The notes beneath the pieces were generated by a model. The model saw nothing but the letters and a program-made list of their open reading frames with translations, searched no databases and was not told the origin of the DNA. DNA of 36,561 bases. It comes from an uncultured Planctomycetales bacterium. GTDB taxonomy: Bacteria > Planctomycetota > Planctomycetia > Pirellulales > Thermoguttaceae. The stretch spans positions 1 to 36,561 of the forward strand of contig CAMZEO010000011.1 of the NCBI GenBank assembly GCA_947305735.1. Reading direction: 5' to 3'. Positions within the stretch are counted from its first letter, which is position 1; each line of letters starts with the position of its first letter. Below are positions 17,797 to 27,116 of this stretch, in pieces. The position numbers were made by a program, and so were the translations under genes.

Positions 17797-18342
17797 GACA
17801 AAACCTATTTCTTAACCTTAAAGGGTGAAACGTCGCAATGAGAGCCTTGCTCGTCAATGAAGCCTGGGACTCGTGTTATTCGGAAAAATATTTCGTTTCC
17901 GACGCTCTTAAAGACGCCTCGCCGACTTTACGAGGGGAACCGCGCGCAGCGCTCATCATTCGCGCGCGCTTTCAGCCGCGATAAAGATCTACGCGGAGGA
18001 CGAATAGTCGCGAAGCCCGATTCCCGTCGGAACTCCCTCTCAAAAAACGCGCGAAAACTCGCCTCGCCCCGCGTAAAAACGGCTCTTCGACGCTCAAAAA
18101 CCATGCGCGTCGACACAATCGCGCATAAAACGCTAAAGACGTCACGACGCTATTGTACTTTAATCTTCCACTTTATCAAGGGGACGTTTTGAGTTTTTTC
18201 TACTCGTCGCGAACATAAGCCAAATCCGTTTTATCCGGTTCCTTGATGGAAGCAAATAGAAAATAAATTACAATCGTTAAAAACGAAAACTCAAAGATAA
18301 TATTTTCCGTAACAATCTTATAAAACACAAAAAAGTATTGAC

Positions 18343-18369
18343 GAAAGTTACGAATTTTCAGTATAATCC
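18343..18369 (+). promoter_or_regulatory. Sigma70-type promoter upstream of Gfo/Idh/MocA gene 2
   Basis: TTGACG, 18-nt spacer, TATAAT in TTGACGAAAGTTACGAATTTTCAGTATAATCC (boundaries approximate). Confidence 0.6.
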
Positions 18370-18496
18370 AGCGAGGCATATTTTACCCAAATATCCAGAT
18401 TTTACTAAATTTCAACGTAAAGAACCCCAATACGTTCGTTGTTGAGTTCCGACAGTTGAAGAAGCCATAACCCTCCGTATTGAACAAGGAAACGTC

Positions 18497-19900
18497 ATGA
18501 CAACCAGACTCAACAGACGCGCGTTTTTGAAATCGTCCGCGCTTGTCGCCGCCGCTACCGTATTCCCGACGACCGAAACAATCAAACCCGTTTGGGCGCA
18601 AGCTCCCAGCGACCGACTGCGCATGGGATGCATCGGGGTCGGAAGCATGGGGCGAGGCGACGCGCATGGATTCAACGGCCTTTGCGATATCGTCGCGATC
18701 TGCGACCTTGACGAAGATTACGGGCTTGGACGGACGATCCGTTCCGGAATCGGCAAAAAGGACGACAAAGGACAAACGATTCAGCCCGACGCCTATAAAG
18801 ATTACCGTCGAATTCTCGAACGCGACGATATCGACGTTGTCACGGTTGTCACTCCCGATCATTGGCACGTCAAGATTGCCGTGGAGGCGCTTCAAGCGGG
18901 CAAACATGTCTTTTGTCAAAAACCGCTGACGCTCACGCTCGAAGAAAACAAGATCATTCGCAAAGCGGTTGAAAAATACGGCAAAACGTTCCAGGTGGGC
19001 ACGCAGCAGCGCTCGCAACGCAACGAATTCGCCCTCGCCGCGTTGATAGTCCGCTCGGGTATGCTCGGCGATATCAAAAAAGCGGTGTGCGATATTGGCG
19101 GTTCTCCCACGTGCGACCAGGATATTCCGAAAATGGATCCGCCCGCGAATTTCGACTGGAACACGTACCTCGGTCAGGCTCCTTACACCGACTTCCTCGG
19201 CGAAGGCGACTTCCTCAACGACAACAACAACGACAACCGTTTCGGACACACTCGTTGCCACTATGAGTTCCGGTGGTGGTACGAATACTCCGGCGGAAAA
19301 TTCACCGACTGGGGAGCCCATCACATCGACAGCGCTCTTTGGGCGATGGGGCTCGACAAATTTGGAACCGGTCCCGTTAGCGTCGACGGAACGAACGCCA
19401 AACACCCCGTTCCGTTCAAAGACGGGTATCCGACGGTCGACAATCGTTACAACACAAGTCACGAATTCGACGTCGTGTTACAACTGACAAACGGTTGCGA
19501 AATGCGCGTCGTGAGCGGATCGCCCGACGGAAACGGCGTTCTTTTCGAAGGAACCGAAGGACGTATGCACGTTAGTCGCGGACGTTGCAAAGGAAAGGTT
19601 ATCGAAGAACTTAAGCCCGATACGTTCTCGCAAGACGACTTCAACGCCTTGTACAACGGCAAACCGTTTGAAGGACACAAAGAAAACTTCATTCGTTGCA
19701 TCCGCGAAGGAGGCAAGCCGGTCTCCGACGTCTGGTCGCACGTACAGGCGATGAACTGTTGCCACCTCTGCGGAATCGCCGCGCGTCTCAATCGCGAAAT
19801 CAAGTGGGACGTGAACGAAGAAAAGATTGTCGGCGACGATCAAGCCGCGTCCTTCCAAGCTCGCGAACAACGTAAAGGATTTGAAATTTCAAGAGATTGA
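18497..19900 (+). CDS. Gfo/Idh/MocA-family oxidoreductase with Tat signal
   Basis: NRRAFLKSSALVAAATVF leader; TPDHWHVKIAVEALQAGKHVFCQKPLTLT. Confidence 0.92.
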   Translation: MTTRLNRRAFLKSSALVAAATVFPTTETIKPVWAQAPSDRLRMGCIGVGSMGRGDAHGFNGLCDIVAICDLDEDYGLGRTIRSGIGKKDDKGQTIQPDAYKDYRRILERDDIDVVTVVTPDHWHVKIAVEALQAGKHVFCQKPLTLTLEENKIIRKAVEKYGKTFQVGTQQRSQRNEFALAALIVRSGMLGDIKKAVCDIGGSPTCDQDIPKMDPPANFDWNTYLGQAPYTDFLGEGDFLNDNNNDNRFGHTRCHYEFRWWYEYSGGKFTDWGAHHIDSALWAMGLDKFGTGPVSVDGTNAKHPVPFKDGYPTVDNRYNTSHEFDVVLQLTNGCEMRVVSGSPDGNGVLFEGTEGRMHVSRGRCKGKVIEELKPDTFSQDDFNALYNGKPFEGHKENFIRCIREGGKPVSDVWSHVQAMNCCHLCGIAARLNREIKWDVNEEKIVGDDQAASFQAREQRKGFEISRD

Positions 19901-20027
19901 TCCTCAATTGGTTCCTTAATTGACTAACGCCAACTAACGACCGTTCCGCGAAGCCGGCCAAACCGAGTCGTCTTTGCGGGGCGCGGTCGCAATTTTACTT
20001 ACCACGGAAAAAACACAGTTTGCGGAA

Positions 20028-21338
20028 ATGACCTACAACGATCCCAATGTTCCTTCCGACGCGGAACGTCCCGCGCCGAATCGACCGCTTTTTCGTCCCC
20101 AACCCCCGAAGTTCTGGCAGATCGTCCTTAAAGATATCGCGGCGACGGTCGTCGGAGTCGCGCTCTTTTGTTTCCTAAGCTTCATGATTTTTGTCGGCGC
20201 GGTCGGCGTCCTGGCGGGTTCGGTCGGCAGCGTTGGAATGGAAAAAACAAGCGTTTCGGAAACGACGATCAAGGGAAGCGACTCGAGCGAGGGAAAAGTT
20301 GTGATCCTTCCAATCGAAGGCGTCATCGAGACGGACGAGACGGGATTCATTCCCGAAGCGATCGCCGCTATACGCGAGGATAAGCGCGTTCGCGCTTTAG
20401 TTTTGCGCGTTAACTCGCCAGGCGGAACGATTTCCGGAAGCGATTATTATCTCCACCTTCTGAAAAAACTCAAAACGGATCTTGATATTCCCGTGATCGT
20501 CAGCATGGGCGACCTCGCGACAAGCGGCGGATACTATATCTCGACCGTCGGAGACAAAATTTTCGCCGAACGCTCGACGACGACCGGATCGATCGGAGTC
20601 ATCGTCTCGATGTACAACGCGGCGGAGCTGTGTAAGAAAATAGGAGTTCGCTCGAACGCGATCACTAGCGGCGCGATGAAAGGCATGGGCGATTTTATGA
20701 AGGAACCCACGCCGGAAGAGACCGCGATTTGGCAAAAGAACGTCGACGAAAGCTTCGAACAATTCCTCGAAGTCGTTAAGGAAGGTCGAGCCTATTATCG
20801 CGGCGAAAAAGGCGACGCGATAAGCGAGCCCAAACAAGAGCGTCTCGCGGGAGTCAAAGTAAAAACCGTCGATGAAACGGTTGAAGAGGCGACCGACGTC
20901 GAGCAATCGACCGACGAAACGACGGTCGAAGAAAGCCTCGTCGAAGAAGCGACTGAAAAATCCGACGAGAAAGAGGCGGAAACGGAAATTGCGGAAAACG
21001 AAAAGGAAGCGGAAAGCTCGATCGACGCCCCGCTAGACGTCAGAGCTCAACGCGACGCCGAGCTTCGAAAAATTGCGGACGGTCGTATTTATTCCGCAAA
21101 AGAAGCCAAAGAACTCCGCTTAATTGACGAAATCGGCTTTCTTGACGACGCAATCGACGAGGCGATCAAGAGAGCCGGGTTGACTCAAAAGGACGCCCAG
21201 ATTGTCCGTTACGAGGAGGAAAAAGGTCTTTTCGATTCGCTGTTCTCAATAAAATCAAACGCCGACCCGCTTGGCAAGGTTCTCGACGCGGTTTCTTGTC
21301 CCAAAGGATACTACATTTGTCCGAGGGCGCTCCCCTGA
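20028..21338 (+). CDS. sppA: Signal peptide peptidase SppA-type (S49) peptidase
   Basis: N-terminal TM segment; RVNSPGGTISGSD, GDLATSGGYYIS nucleophile motif, ITSGAMKGMGDF, and IADGRIYSAKEAKELRLIDEIG. Confidence 0.88.
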   Translation: MTYNDPNVPSDAERPAPNRPLFRPQPPKFWQIVLKDIAATVVGVALFCFLSFMIFVGAVGVLAGSVGSVGMEKTSVSETTIKGSDSSEGKVVILPIEGVIETDETGFIPEAIAAIREDKRVRALVLRVNSPGGTISGSDYYLHLLKKLKTDLDIPVIVSMGDLATSGGYYISTVGDKIFAERSTTTGSIGVIVSMYNAAELCKKIGVRSNAITSGAMKGMGDFMKEPTPEETAIWQKNVDESFEQFLEVVKEGRAYYRGEKGDAISEPKQERLAGVKVKTVDETVEEATDVEQSTDETTVEESLVEEATEKSDEKEAETEIAENEKEAESSIDAPLDVRAQRDAELRKIADGRIYSAKEAKELRLIDEIGFLDDAIDEAIKRAGLTQKDAQIVRYEEEKGLFDSLFSIKSNADPLGKVLDAVSCPKGYYICPRALP

Positions 21339-21369
21339 CGCGACGCGAATTCAAAGACCCGCCCTGATC

Positions 21370-21417
21370 CGGGAATCGCTACAAAACCAGCAATCGGTTC
21401 CGCGATTCCCGTTTTTT
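21370..21417 (+). terminator. Rho-independent terminator after sppA
   Basis: Perfect 10-bp CGGGAATCGC / GCGATTCCCG stem followed by T6. Confidence 0.88.
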
Positions 21418-21569
21418 AGGAAAAAAACAACGTTGAAAAATTGTTCCCTTCTTGTAATACTTTAGTAAAAAATACTTAAATTTTAACGAGAAGCCGCTAA
21501 TCAGCGCCAATTATGCCGATTGTATGGATTGAAAACCGTTCAAAAGGCGTCGCGGATAAGAAGTATTGT

Positions 21570-21597
21570 TTGACAAACGCCCGCGTAATTGTAGAAT
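21570..21597 (+). promoter_or_regulatory. Sigma70-type promoter upstream of dnaA
   Basis: TTGACA, 16-nt spacer, TAGAAT; implies a ~275-nt leader to the ATG at 21882. Confidence 0.55.
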
Positions 21598-21881
21598 GAA
21601 CGGGCGCGAATCTCGGAAAGCGAACTGACTCGATAAGGAAACGCTAACTTGTATACAATCGGAAGTTAACGCTTTCAAAAATGTTAAAAACGCTATTATT
21701 GGAGCAATTGTCGTTTTTATTACAATCGTTCATTGTTTCAGTTTGCTTTAAGCGTTTGCTTGACGCTTGCGGACAAATGTTCAAACGCGTTATTTTTTGA
21801 ATAAAATATAGCGACGTCTTTTGAACAGATAATCCACAAAATCGTCAGAGATCATTTATCCCCTAAGGACTGACGGACTCA

Positions 21882-24131
21882 ATGGTCAGAAGACAACAAA
21901 CGGATCTTGAAATACTATTTCAAGAGGCGTTGCGTAAGCGTATCGGCGAGAAAAGACACCAGTTCTGGTTCGCCTCCGGCGCGCGCTTCGCCTTTGAGGG
22001 CTCCGAGCTCTCCGTCGAAGTCGACTCTCCTTTTATGGTCGACTGGATCGTGAATTCAGGATACGTTCATATATTTGAGCAGATCGGATTAGAACTCTTT
22101 GCGACCGAGATTAAAGTGAACGTCTCGCTCAAAGGGTCTAAGGGAACTTACGGTCGGTCTGTTCCGTTTGTCGCGTCTTCCGCGAGTCAACCGACCTTTG
22201 AACCTCCCGCCCGCGTTTCTTCCGCCGTTATCGGCGATTCTAACCGTTCCGTTTTTTCCGAATCCGAGTCTTCCGCGCCCCCCAAGCGAAAACGCGGAAG
22301 ACCGAGAAAGAATCCGATTGCGGAACCGGTCTTGCAAGAGCGCGCCGTCGGCGACGGTTTCGCGCAAGACGTTCTCTTCGATCTTCCGTCGATAGAATCC
22401 GACGTCCTCCTGAACGAGAGGCGACTGGCGGAGCGGACTCCAATAGCGCCGCTCGCCGAGGTTTCCGTTCCTGAACCGCCCAGACGAAGGCGCGGAAGAC
22501 CAAGAAAAAACCCCGCGCCGGAACAGGAACGCGCGGGAGACCGCGCGGGCGTCGCCAACGGCGCCCGACTGTCAATCTATAATCCGGATTCCGAGCCGAC
22601 TCAATCGAGCGTTCGTCAAGCTCCGTTTTACGCGTCGGCGGAAACGACGTCGCCCAATTCGGAGCCGCGTTCGTTTCTGGACGCGTATCAGTCGGAGCAA
22701 CGACGCCGCGCCCTCGACGCTCTGACGCCTCCTTCGGAAGCGCGTTTTGTCAATTCCGGCGGAATTGATCTTTCGGAATCGGAACGGGCTCTTTGGACGG
22801 TCGGCGATTTTGAAGCCGACGAACGAGAAACGACAATCCAGCCCCGCGAACCCTCGCGACAATTCGGCGACCGCGTCCCAGGCAATTTTCCTACTTTGGA
22901 TGGCGAACCCCGACGCAGGGGGCGAGGACGTCCCAAAGGATCGACGAACCGTAAGTCGACAAACGTCGAGCGCCCCGGATTATTCCCGACGGCGCCGGAC
23001 GACGAGGAAGAAATCGTGTCGCGCGATTCCAAGGGACACAACGTCGTGGCGCGTCCCAAAGAATCGACGCCGCGCTTAAAATCGGAAGATCGCGCCGTTC
23101 GTTTCGCGTCGTTGAACACGTTTGTCGAGGGTTTTTCGAACACGTTCGCTCGAAATGTCGTCAACGTCGCAATCGCTCAACCTGGCGCGATGAGTCCCGT
23201 CTTTATCTACGGCTCGACCAGCGTGGGAAAAACGCACCTTCTCGAGGGAATCTGCGACGCGTATTCGCGCAAGCCGGGCGCGAAACCCCCTCTATATATG
23301 ACGTCCGAACAATTCACGTCCGCGTTTATTCATAGTCTTCGCGGCGGCGGATCTTTTCGCGACCGTTTTAAGGAAATCTCGCTCTTCGCGCTCGACGACA
23401 TACATTTTCTCGAGGGAAAGACTTCGACGCAAACAGAACTCCTTAACGTCGTGGATTTTTTGCGCGCAAGAGGCGTTCAAATAGTCTTTTCCGCCAACAA
23501 ACCCCTGAAAGATCTCGTGAAACTCCGCGGAGAACTGACGACGCGTATTGAAAGCGGAGTCGTCTGCGATATCAAAAATCCCGAACGAGAAACGCTTGCG
23601 AGAATCCTGCGCCAGATGGCGCTCGAAAGAAAGATCATTATCGGCGACGACGTTTGCCGATACGTCGTCTCCCGATTTGCAACGCACGCGCGTCAACTTT
23701 CGGGCGCGCTCAATCGTCTTCTGGCGACGCACTGGACGACTGGAGCGCCCGTCAACATGGATCTGGCGCGCGAAGCGCTCGCCGATCTGGCGACCTCGAA
23801 TATCCGCAACGTCAGATTGGACGACGTCGAGCGCGTCGTCCAGGAGGTGTTCGGACTTGAATCCAACGCGCTCAAATCTTCCTCGCGCGCCAAGAAATGC
23901 TCGGATCCGCGCGCCGTCGCCATGTGGATCGCCAGAAAACACACGCGCGCCGCGCTCGCCGAAATCGGCAATTTCTTCGGCGGAAGAAAACATAGCGCCG
24001 TCCTTTCCGCTCAGAAAAAAGTCGACGAGTGGATCAAAAGAGGCGAAACGCTCGACGCGAGCGGCGCTTCTATTTCAGTCAATGAAGCGATTGAGCGCGT
24101 CGAACGCGCCCTGTCTTATCCGCTTCGGTAA
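21882..24131 (+). CDS. dnaA: Chromosomal replication initiator DnaA with AT-hook-containing domain II
   Basis: Domain I-like N-terminus; Walker A GSTSVGKTHLL; Walker B FALDDIHFLEGK; ARQLSGALNRL sensor II; C-terminal DPRAVAMWIARKHTRAALAEIGNFFGGRKHSAVLSAQKKV helix-turn-helix domain. Confidence 0.9.
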   Translation: MVRRQQTDLEILFQEALRKRIGEKRHQFWFASGARFAFEGSELSVEVDSPFMVDWIVNSGYVHIFEQIGLELFATEIKVNVSLKGSKGTYGRSVPFVASSASQPTFEPPARVSSAVIGDSNRSVFSESESSAPPKRKRGRPRKNPIAEPVLQERAVGDGFAQDVLFDLPSIESDVLLNERRLAERTPIAPLAEVSVPEPPRRRRGRPRKNPAPEQERAGDRAGVANGARLSIYNPDSEPTQSSVRQAPFYASAETTSPNSEPRSFLDAYQSEQRRRALDALTPPSEARFVNSGGIDLSESERALWTVGDFEADERETTIQPREPSRQFGDRVPGNFPTLDGEPRRRGRGRPKGSTNRKSTNVERPGLFPTAPDDEEEIVSRDSKGHNVVARPKESTPRLKSEDRAVRFASLNTFVEGFSNTFARNVVNVAIAQPGAMSPVFIYGSTSVGKTHLLEGICDAYSRKPGAKPPLYMTSEQFTSAFIHSLRGGGSFRDRFKEISLFALDDIHFLEGKTSTQTELLNVVDFLRARGVQIVFSANKPLKDLVKLRGELTTRIESGVVCDIKNPERETLARILRQMALERKIIIGDDVCRYVVSRFATHARQLSGALNRLLATHWTTGAPVNMDLAREALADLATSNIRNVRLDDVERVVQEVFGLESNALKSSSRAKKCSDPRAVAMWIARKHTRAALAEIGNFFGGRKHSAVLSAQKKVDEWIKRGETLDASGASISVNEAIERVERALSYPLR

Positions 24132-24533
24132 ACGCGGCGCCGTAAACAGTCGGCTTCCCAATATTAATTCGCCGTCTCTCGATAATCTTCGACGCGCAAA
24201 AAAGCGAGAGCCTTTTACGATTTTGTACGCCGTTGATTCGTTTGTCGCCTGGTTATGCAAAGCATTCGATCCTTTCTTAAAACCAATCAAATCACGTCTT
24301 AGTGTTGCCGATATTCAATTAAGTTAGCTTCGTTCCTTCATTCGTCGCAGAGTTCTTTAAGAGGTTTAGAGGTAGACTCCGGCTTTCCGCAATCGGCTGT
24401 CAGGAAAATCGCGGCGACAAAATCCTTGTGGTAAATCGTTTGTTCATTGAGCTGTGTTTCAACGTCTTTCCGTTTGAATTCGTCCGCGCGGCAGATTGCG
24501 GCTTTTAAACCGTCGCGTCTCAAACTCCGATCG

Positions 24534-24574
24534 AAAAAACGCGGACGTCTTTCCGTTAAGAAAAACGCCCGCGT
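24534..24574 (-). terminator. Terminator downstream of pheT
   Basis: Minus strand ACGCGGGCGT...ACGTCCGCGT (9 of 10 pairs) followed by T-run. Confidence 0.65.
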
Positions 24575-24606
24575 CGTTATTTAGAGCTTAAACGTCTCGA
24601 AAAACC

Positions 24607-27042
24607 TCAACGCAACGAAATCTCGTTCGACTTAAGGAAGTCGAGGAATTTCTCATGGAAGTCTTCGATTTCCACGCCGGACAAGGTGTGATCGGACGCG
24701 CCTATCTCGTAACGGAACGAATAACTCCCCATGCCCTTTTCCATACCCTTGCCCTTGTAAGAAGTCAGGAACGAACGCTTAAGAATAAGCGGATGCTTAA
24801 ACTCGTCAAGTTTAGCCGACAGCCCTTCGTAACCGGATTCAAGCGACCACACCAGCGAAAAGTCCTGCCAGGAACCGGGAAATTTCGACGGTTCCGCAAA
24901 ACGATACGTCGGATAGCTCGACCCGGCAAATTTGTCAAGTTCAATTTCAAACCAAACGACCTGACCGCCTTCGGGCGAAACGACTGAAAGGACCTGTTTG
25001 TCAAGAACGCCAAGAGCTCCTATTTTGACGTCGGCGCTGTAAATCTCGACCGAATAATCAACTTTCTGCCATGGCGTCTTATCTTCCTTCGTCGCGACAA
25101 ATTTCAGTTCGGCGCCGGATTGCAGGTAGATTTTCCCCACGTCTTCAAGCGCGGCCTTAATCTCGAGGTAGTGATCTTCAAGAGAAACGCCCGACTGAAC
25201 GAAGCTCACGCCCGCAAGGCGACGTTCTTCCCGACATTTTTCCGCGCTGTCGACGGGCTTGCGCTGGTCGTCCGCGGCGCCTTTAAGAAAATACGCATGC
25301 CCCAGTTCGAATACGCGGAACGAATCGCGGAACGGACGATTTTTGGGCACGAGCGCGAGCAAATTCGGAATAAGCGTCGTTCGCATCTTCGCTTCGTAAG
25401 GCGCGATCGGATTGAGCAGTTGGAGCGCGTCGTCAGGCTCGAAACCGAGCTTCGACGTCCAATTGTCGTTAAACCAACCGTAGTTGTGGACTTCCAGAAA
25501 ACCGTACCCTGCGGCAAGCAAACGCCGCGCGCGGTGCTCCAACTTGATATATTCCTCGACGAACAAAGGTTTTAGCGGCGCTTTCGGAAGAACGGGCTCG
25601 ATATTGTCGAATCCGAATATGCGCGTGACTTCTTCAACGACGTCTTCTTCAATAGAAATATCTTTCTTACTGCGAAACGCGGGAACGCCGACGCGAAGGG
25701 TTCCGTCCGGGAGAAAATCGGCTTCAAATTGGATCGAGCGAAGGATTTCAAGGGTCTTTTCTTGCGGGAAATCGACGCCGACCAAGGCGTTCATACGACC
25801 GGGCGCGAGTTCTATATAGCGCGTTTCATCTTGAAGATCTCCGGCGAGCGAATAACGCGTTTCCACTTTAAAGGGAACGCCGGACTCTTCGAGCAACTTC
25901 AAAATACGCTCGGTTCCGACCTTGACGTTAGCGGGCGGTTGCGTCTTTTCGTAACGTTGCGACGCGTCGGTGCGAAGATTGAGCCGACCGGACGTCTTGC
26001 GAACGCGTTCGGCGCGGAAATTCGCCGACTCGAGCATGACGCGCGTCGTCTTCTCGGTGATTTCCGTTTCAAGACCGCCCATAATCCCCGCGATCGCGAC
26101 CGGCTTTTTGCCGTCGCAAATCATCATGTCTTCCGCGATCATCTTTCGTTCGACGCCGTCGAGCGTTTGAAAAACGCCTTCTTTGCCCATTGGCGCGACG
26201 CGAATATTCGACACGAGATCCGCGTCGAAAGCGTGCGTCGGCTGACCGAGTTCCAAACTGACGTAATTCGTTAAATCGACGAGAAGGTCGATCGTCTTTT
26301 GCCCGAGCGCGTGCAATCGACGCTGCATCTTCATCGGAGAAGGAACGCGCGTCGAATTCGCTTCGACATTGAAAACGATTCCCGAGTAGCAAAGGCAGTT
26401 TTCGTCTTCTATTGAAACGGGAAACGCGGGCAAATCCCTATACCGATCGACGTCGTGACGAGGATACGGCTTGAGTTCGCGGTGAAAAATCGCCGCAAGT
26501 TCGCGCGCAAAACCGTAGTGTCCCCAGAGGTCGGGACGGTGCGTCAGGCTTTTATTGTCGATCTCAATGAGAACGTCCTCGGCGGGAACGTAGTCGGAAA
26601 ATGGAGAGCCTATTTCGACGTCGGCGGGACATTCAAAAAGAACCTCATGCCAAGAACTCATGCCCAATTCGGCGGCGCTGCACAGAATTCCTTCGCTCGT
26701 ATGACCGTAGACCTCGGACTTTTCGATTTTTTTGTCGCCCAGCGCGGTTCCGGCGGGCGCGAAAGGCGCCTTTAATCCGACGCGAGCGTTAGTCGCGCCG
26801 CAAACGGTTTTATAGGTTCGAGTTCCGCAATTCACTTCGCAGAGCGTTCGCGTTTTACCGTCCGGAGTTTCAAAAGGCGCGGCGGACGCGATTTCCCCGA
26901 CGACGACTCCGTCTACATGACGCGTGATTGTTGTTATACCTTCGACTTCCGCCGTCGCCATCGTCAGCTTGTCCGCGACGACCTTCGGATCGACGTCCGA
27001 AATATCGACGAAATCAGAAATCCAGTCAAGAGAAATAAACAT
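24607..27042 (-). CDS. pheT: Phenylalanine--tRNA ligase beta subunit
   Basis: 811 aa; MFISLDWISDFVDISDVDPKVVADKLTMATAEVEGI, EMAP/tRNA-binding-like domain, B3/B4 domain, B5 and C-terminal anticodon-binding-like domain. Confidence 0.95.
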   Translation of the reverse strand: MFISLDWISDFVDISDVDPKVVADKLTMATAEVEGITTITRHVDGVVVGEIASAAPFETPDGKTRTLCEVNCGTRTYKTVCGATNARVGLKAPFAPAGTALGDKKIEKSEVYGHTSEGILCSAAELGMSSWHEVLFECPADVEIGSPFSDYVPAEDVLIEIDNKSLTHRPDLWGHYGFARELAAIFHRELKPYPRHDVDRYRDLPAFPVSIEDENCLCYSGIVFNVEANSTRVPSPMKMQRRLHALGQKTIDLLVDLTNYVSLELGQPTHAFDADLVSNIRVAPMGKEGVFQTLDGVERKMIAEDMMICDGKKPVAIAGIMGGLETEITEKTTRVMLESANFRAERVRKTSGRLNLRTDASQRYEKTQPPANVKVGTERILKLLEESGVPFKVETRYSLAGDLQDETRYIELAPGRMNALVGVDFPQEKTLEILRSIQFEADFLPDGTLRVGVPAFRSKKDISIEEDVVEEVTRIFGFDNIEPVLPKAPLKPLFVEEYIKLEHRARRLLAAGYGFLEVHNYGWFNDNWTSKLGFEPDDALQLLNPIAPYEAKMRTTLIPNLLALVPKNRPFRDSFRVFELGHAYFLKGAADDQRKPVDSAEKCREERRLAGVSFVQSGVSLEDHYLEIKAALEDVGKIYLQSGAELKFVATKEDKTPWQKVDYSVEIYSADVKIGALGVLDKQVLSVVSPEGGQVVWFEIELDKFAGSSYPTYRFAEPSKFPGSWQDFSLVWSLESGYEGLSAKLDEFKHPLILKRSFLTSYKGKGMEKGMGSYSFRYEIGASDHTLSGVEIEDFHEKFLDFLKSNEISLR

Positions 27043-27116
27043 AACGACCTCTTTGCTTCGCGGCTACGCGAACGCCAAATCAAACGAAAATTTCTGTCGC
27101 GCGCGTTAAGTAAAAA

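Noticed and set aside
17838-17984. 48-codon ORF MRALLVNEAWDSCYSEKYF... upstream of rpmB
   Set aside because: Too short with no motif; probably chance or a decayed fragment.
21830-21865. Canonical oriC with DnaA boxes upstream of dnaA
   Set aside because: Only TAATCCACA and TTATCCCCT near-matches were seen; too weak to call an origin, so only the separate CGATTGTA pattern is reported.
24338-24523. 61-aa minus-strand ORF between dnaA and pheT
   Set aside because: Short, no recognised family or clear ribosome-binding site; cannot be supported.
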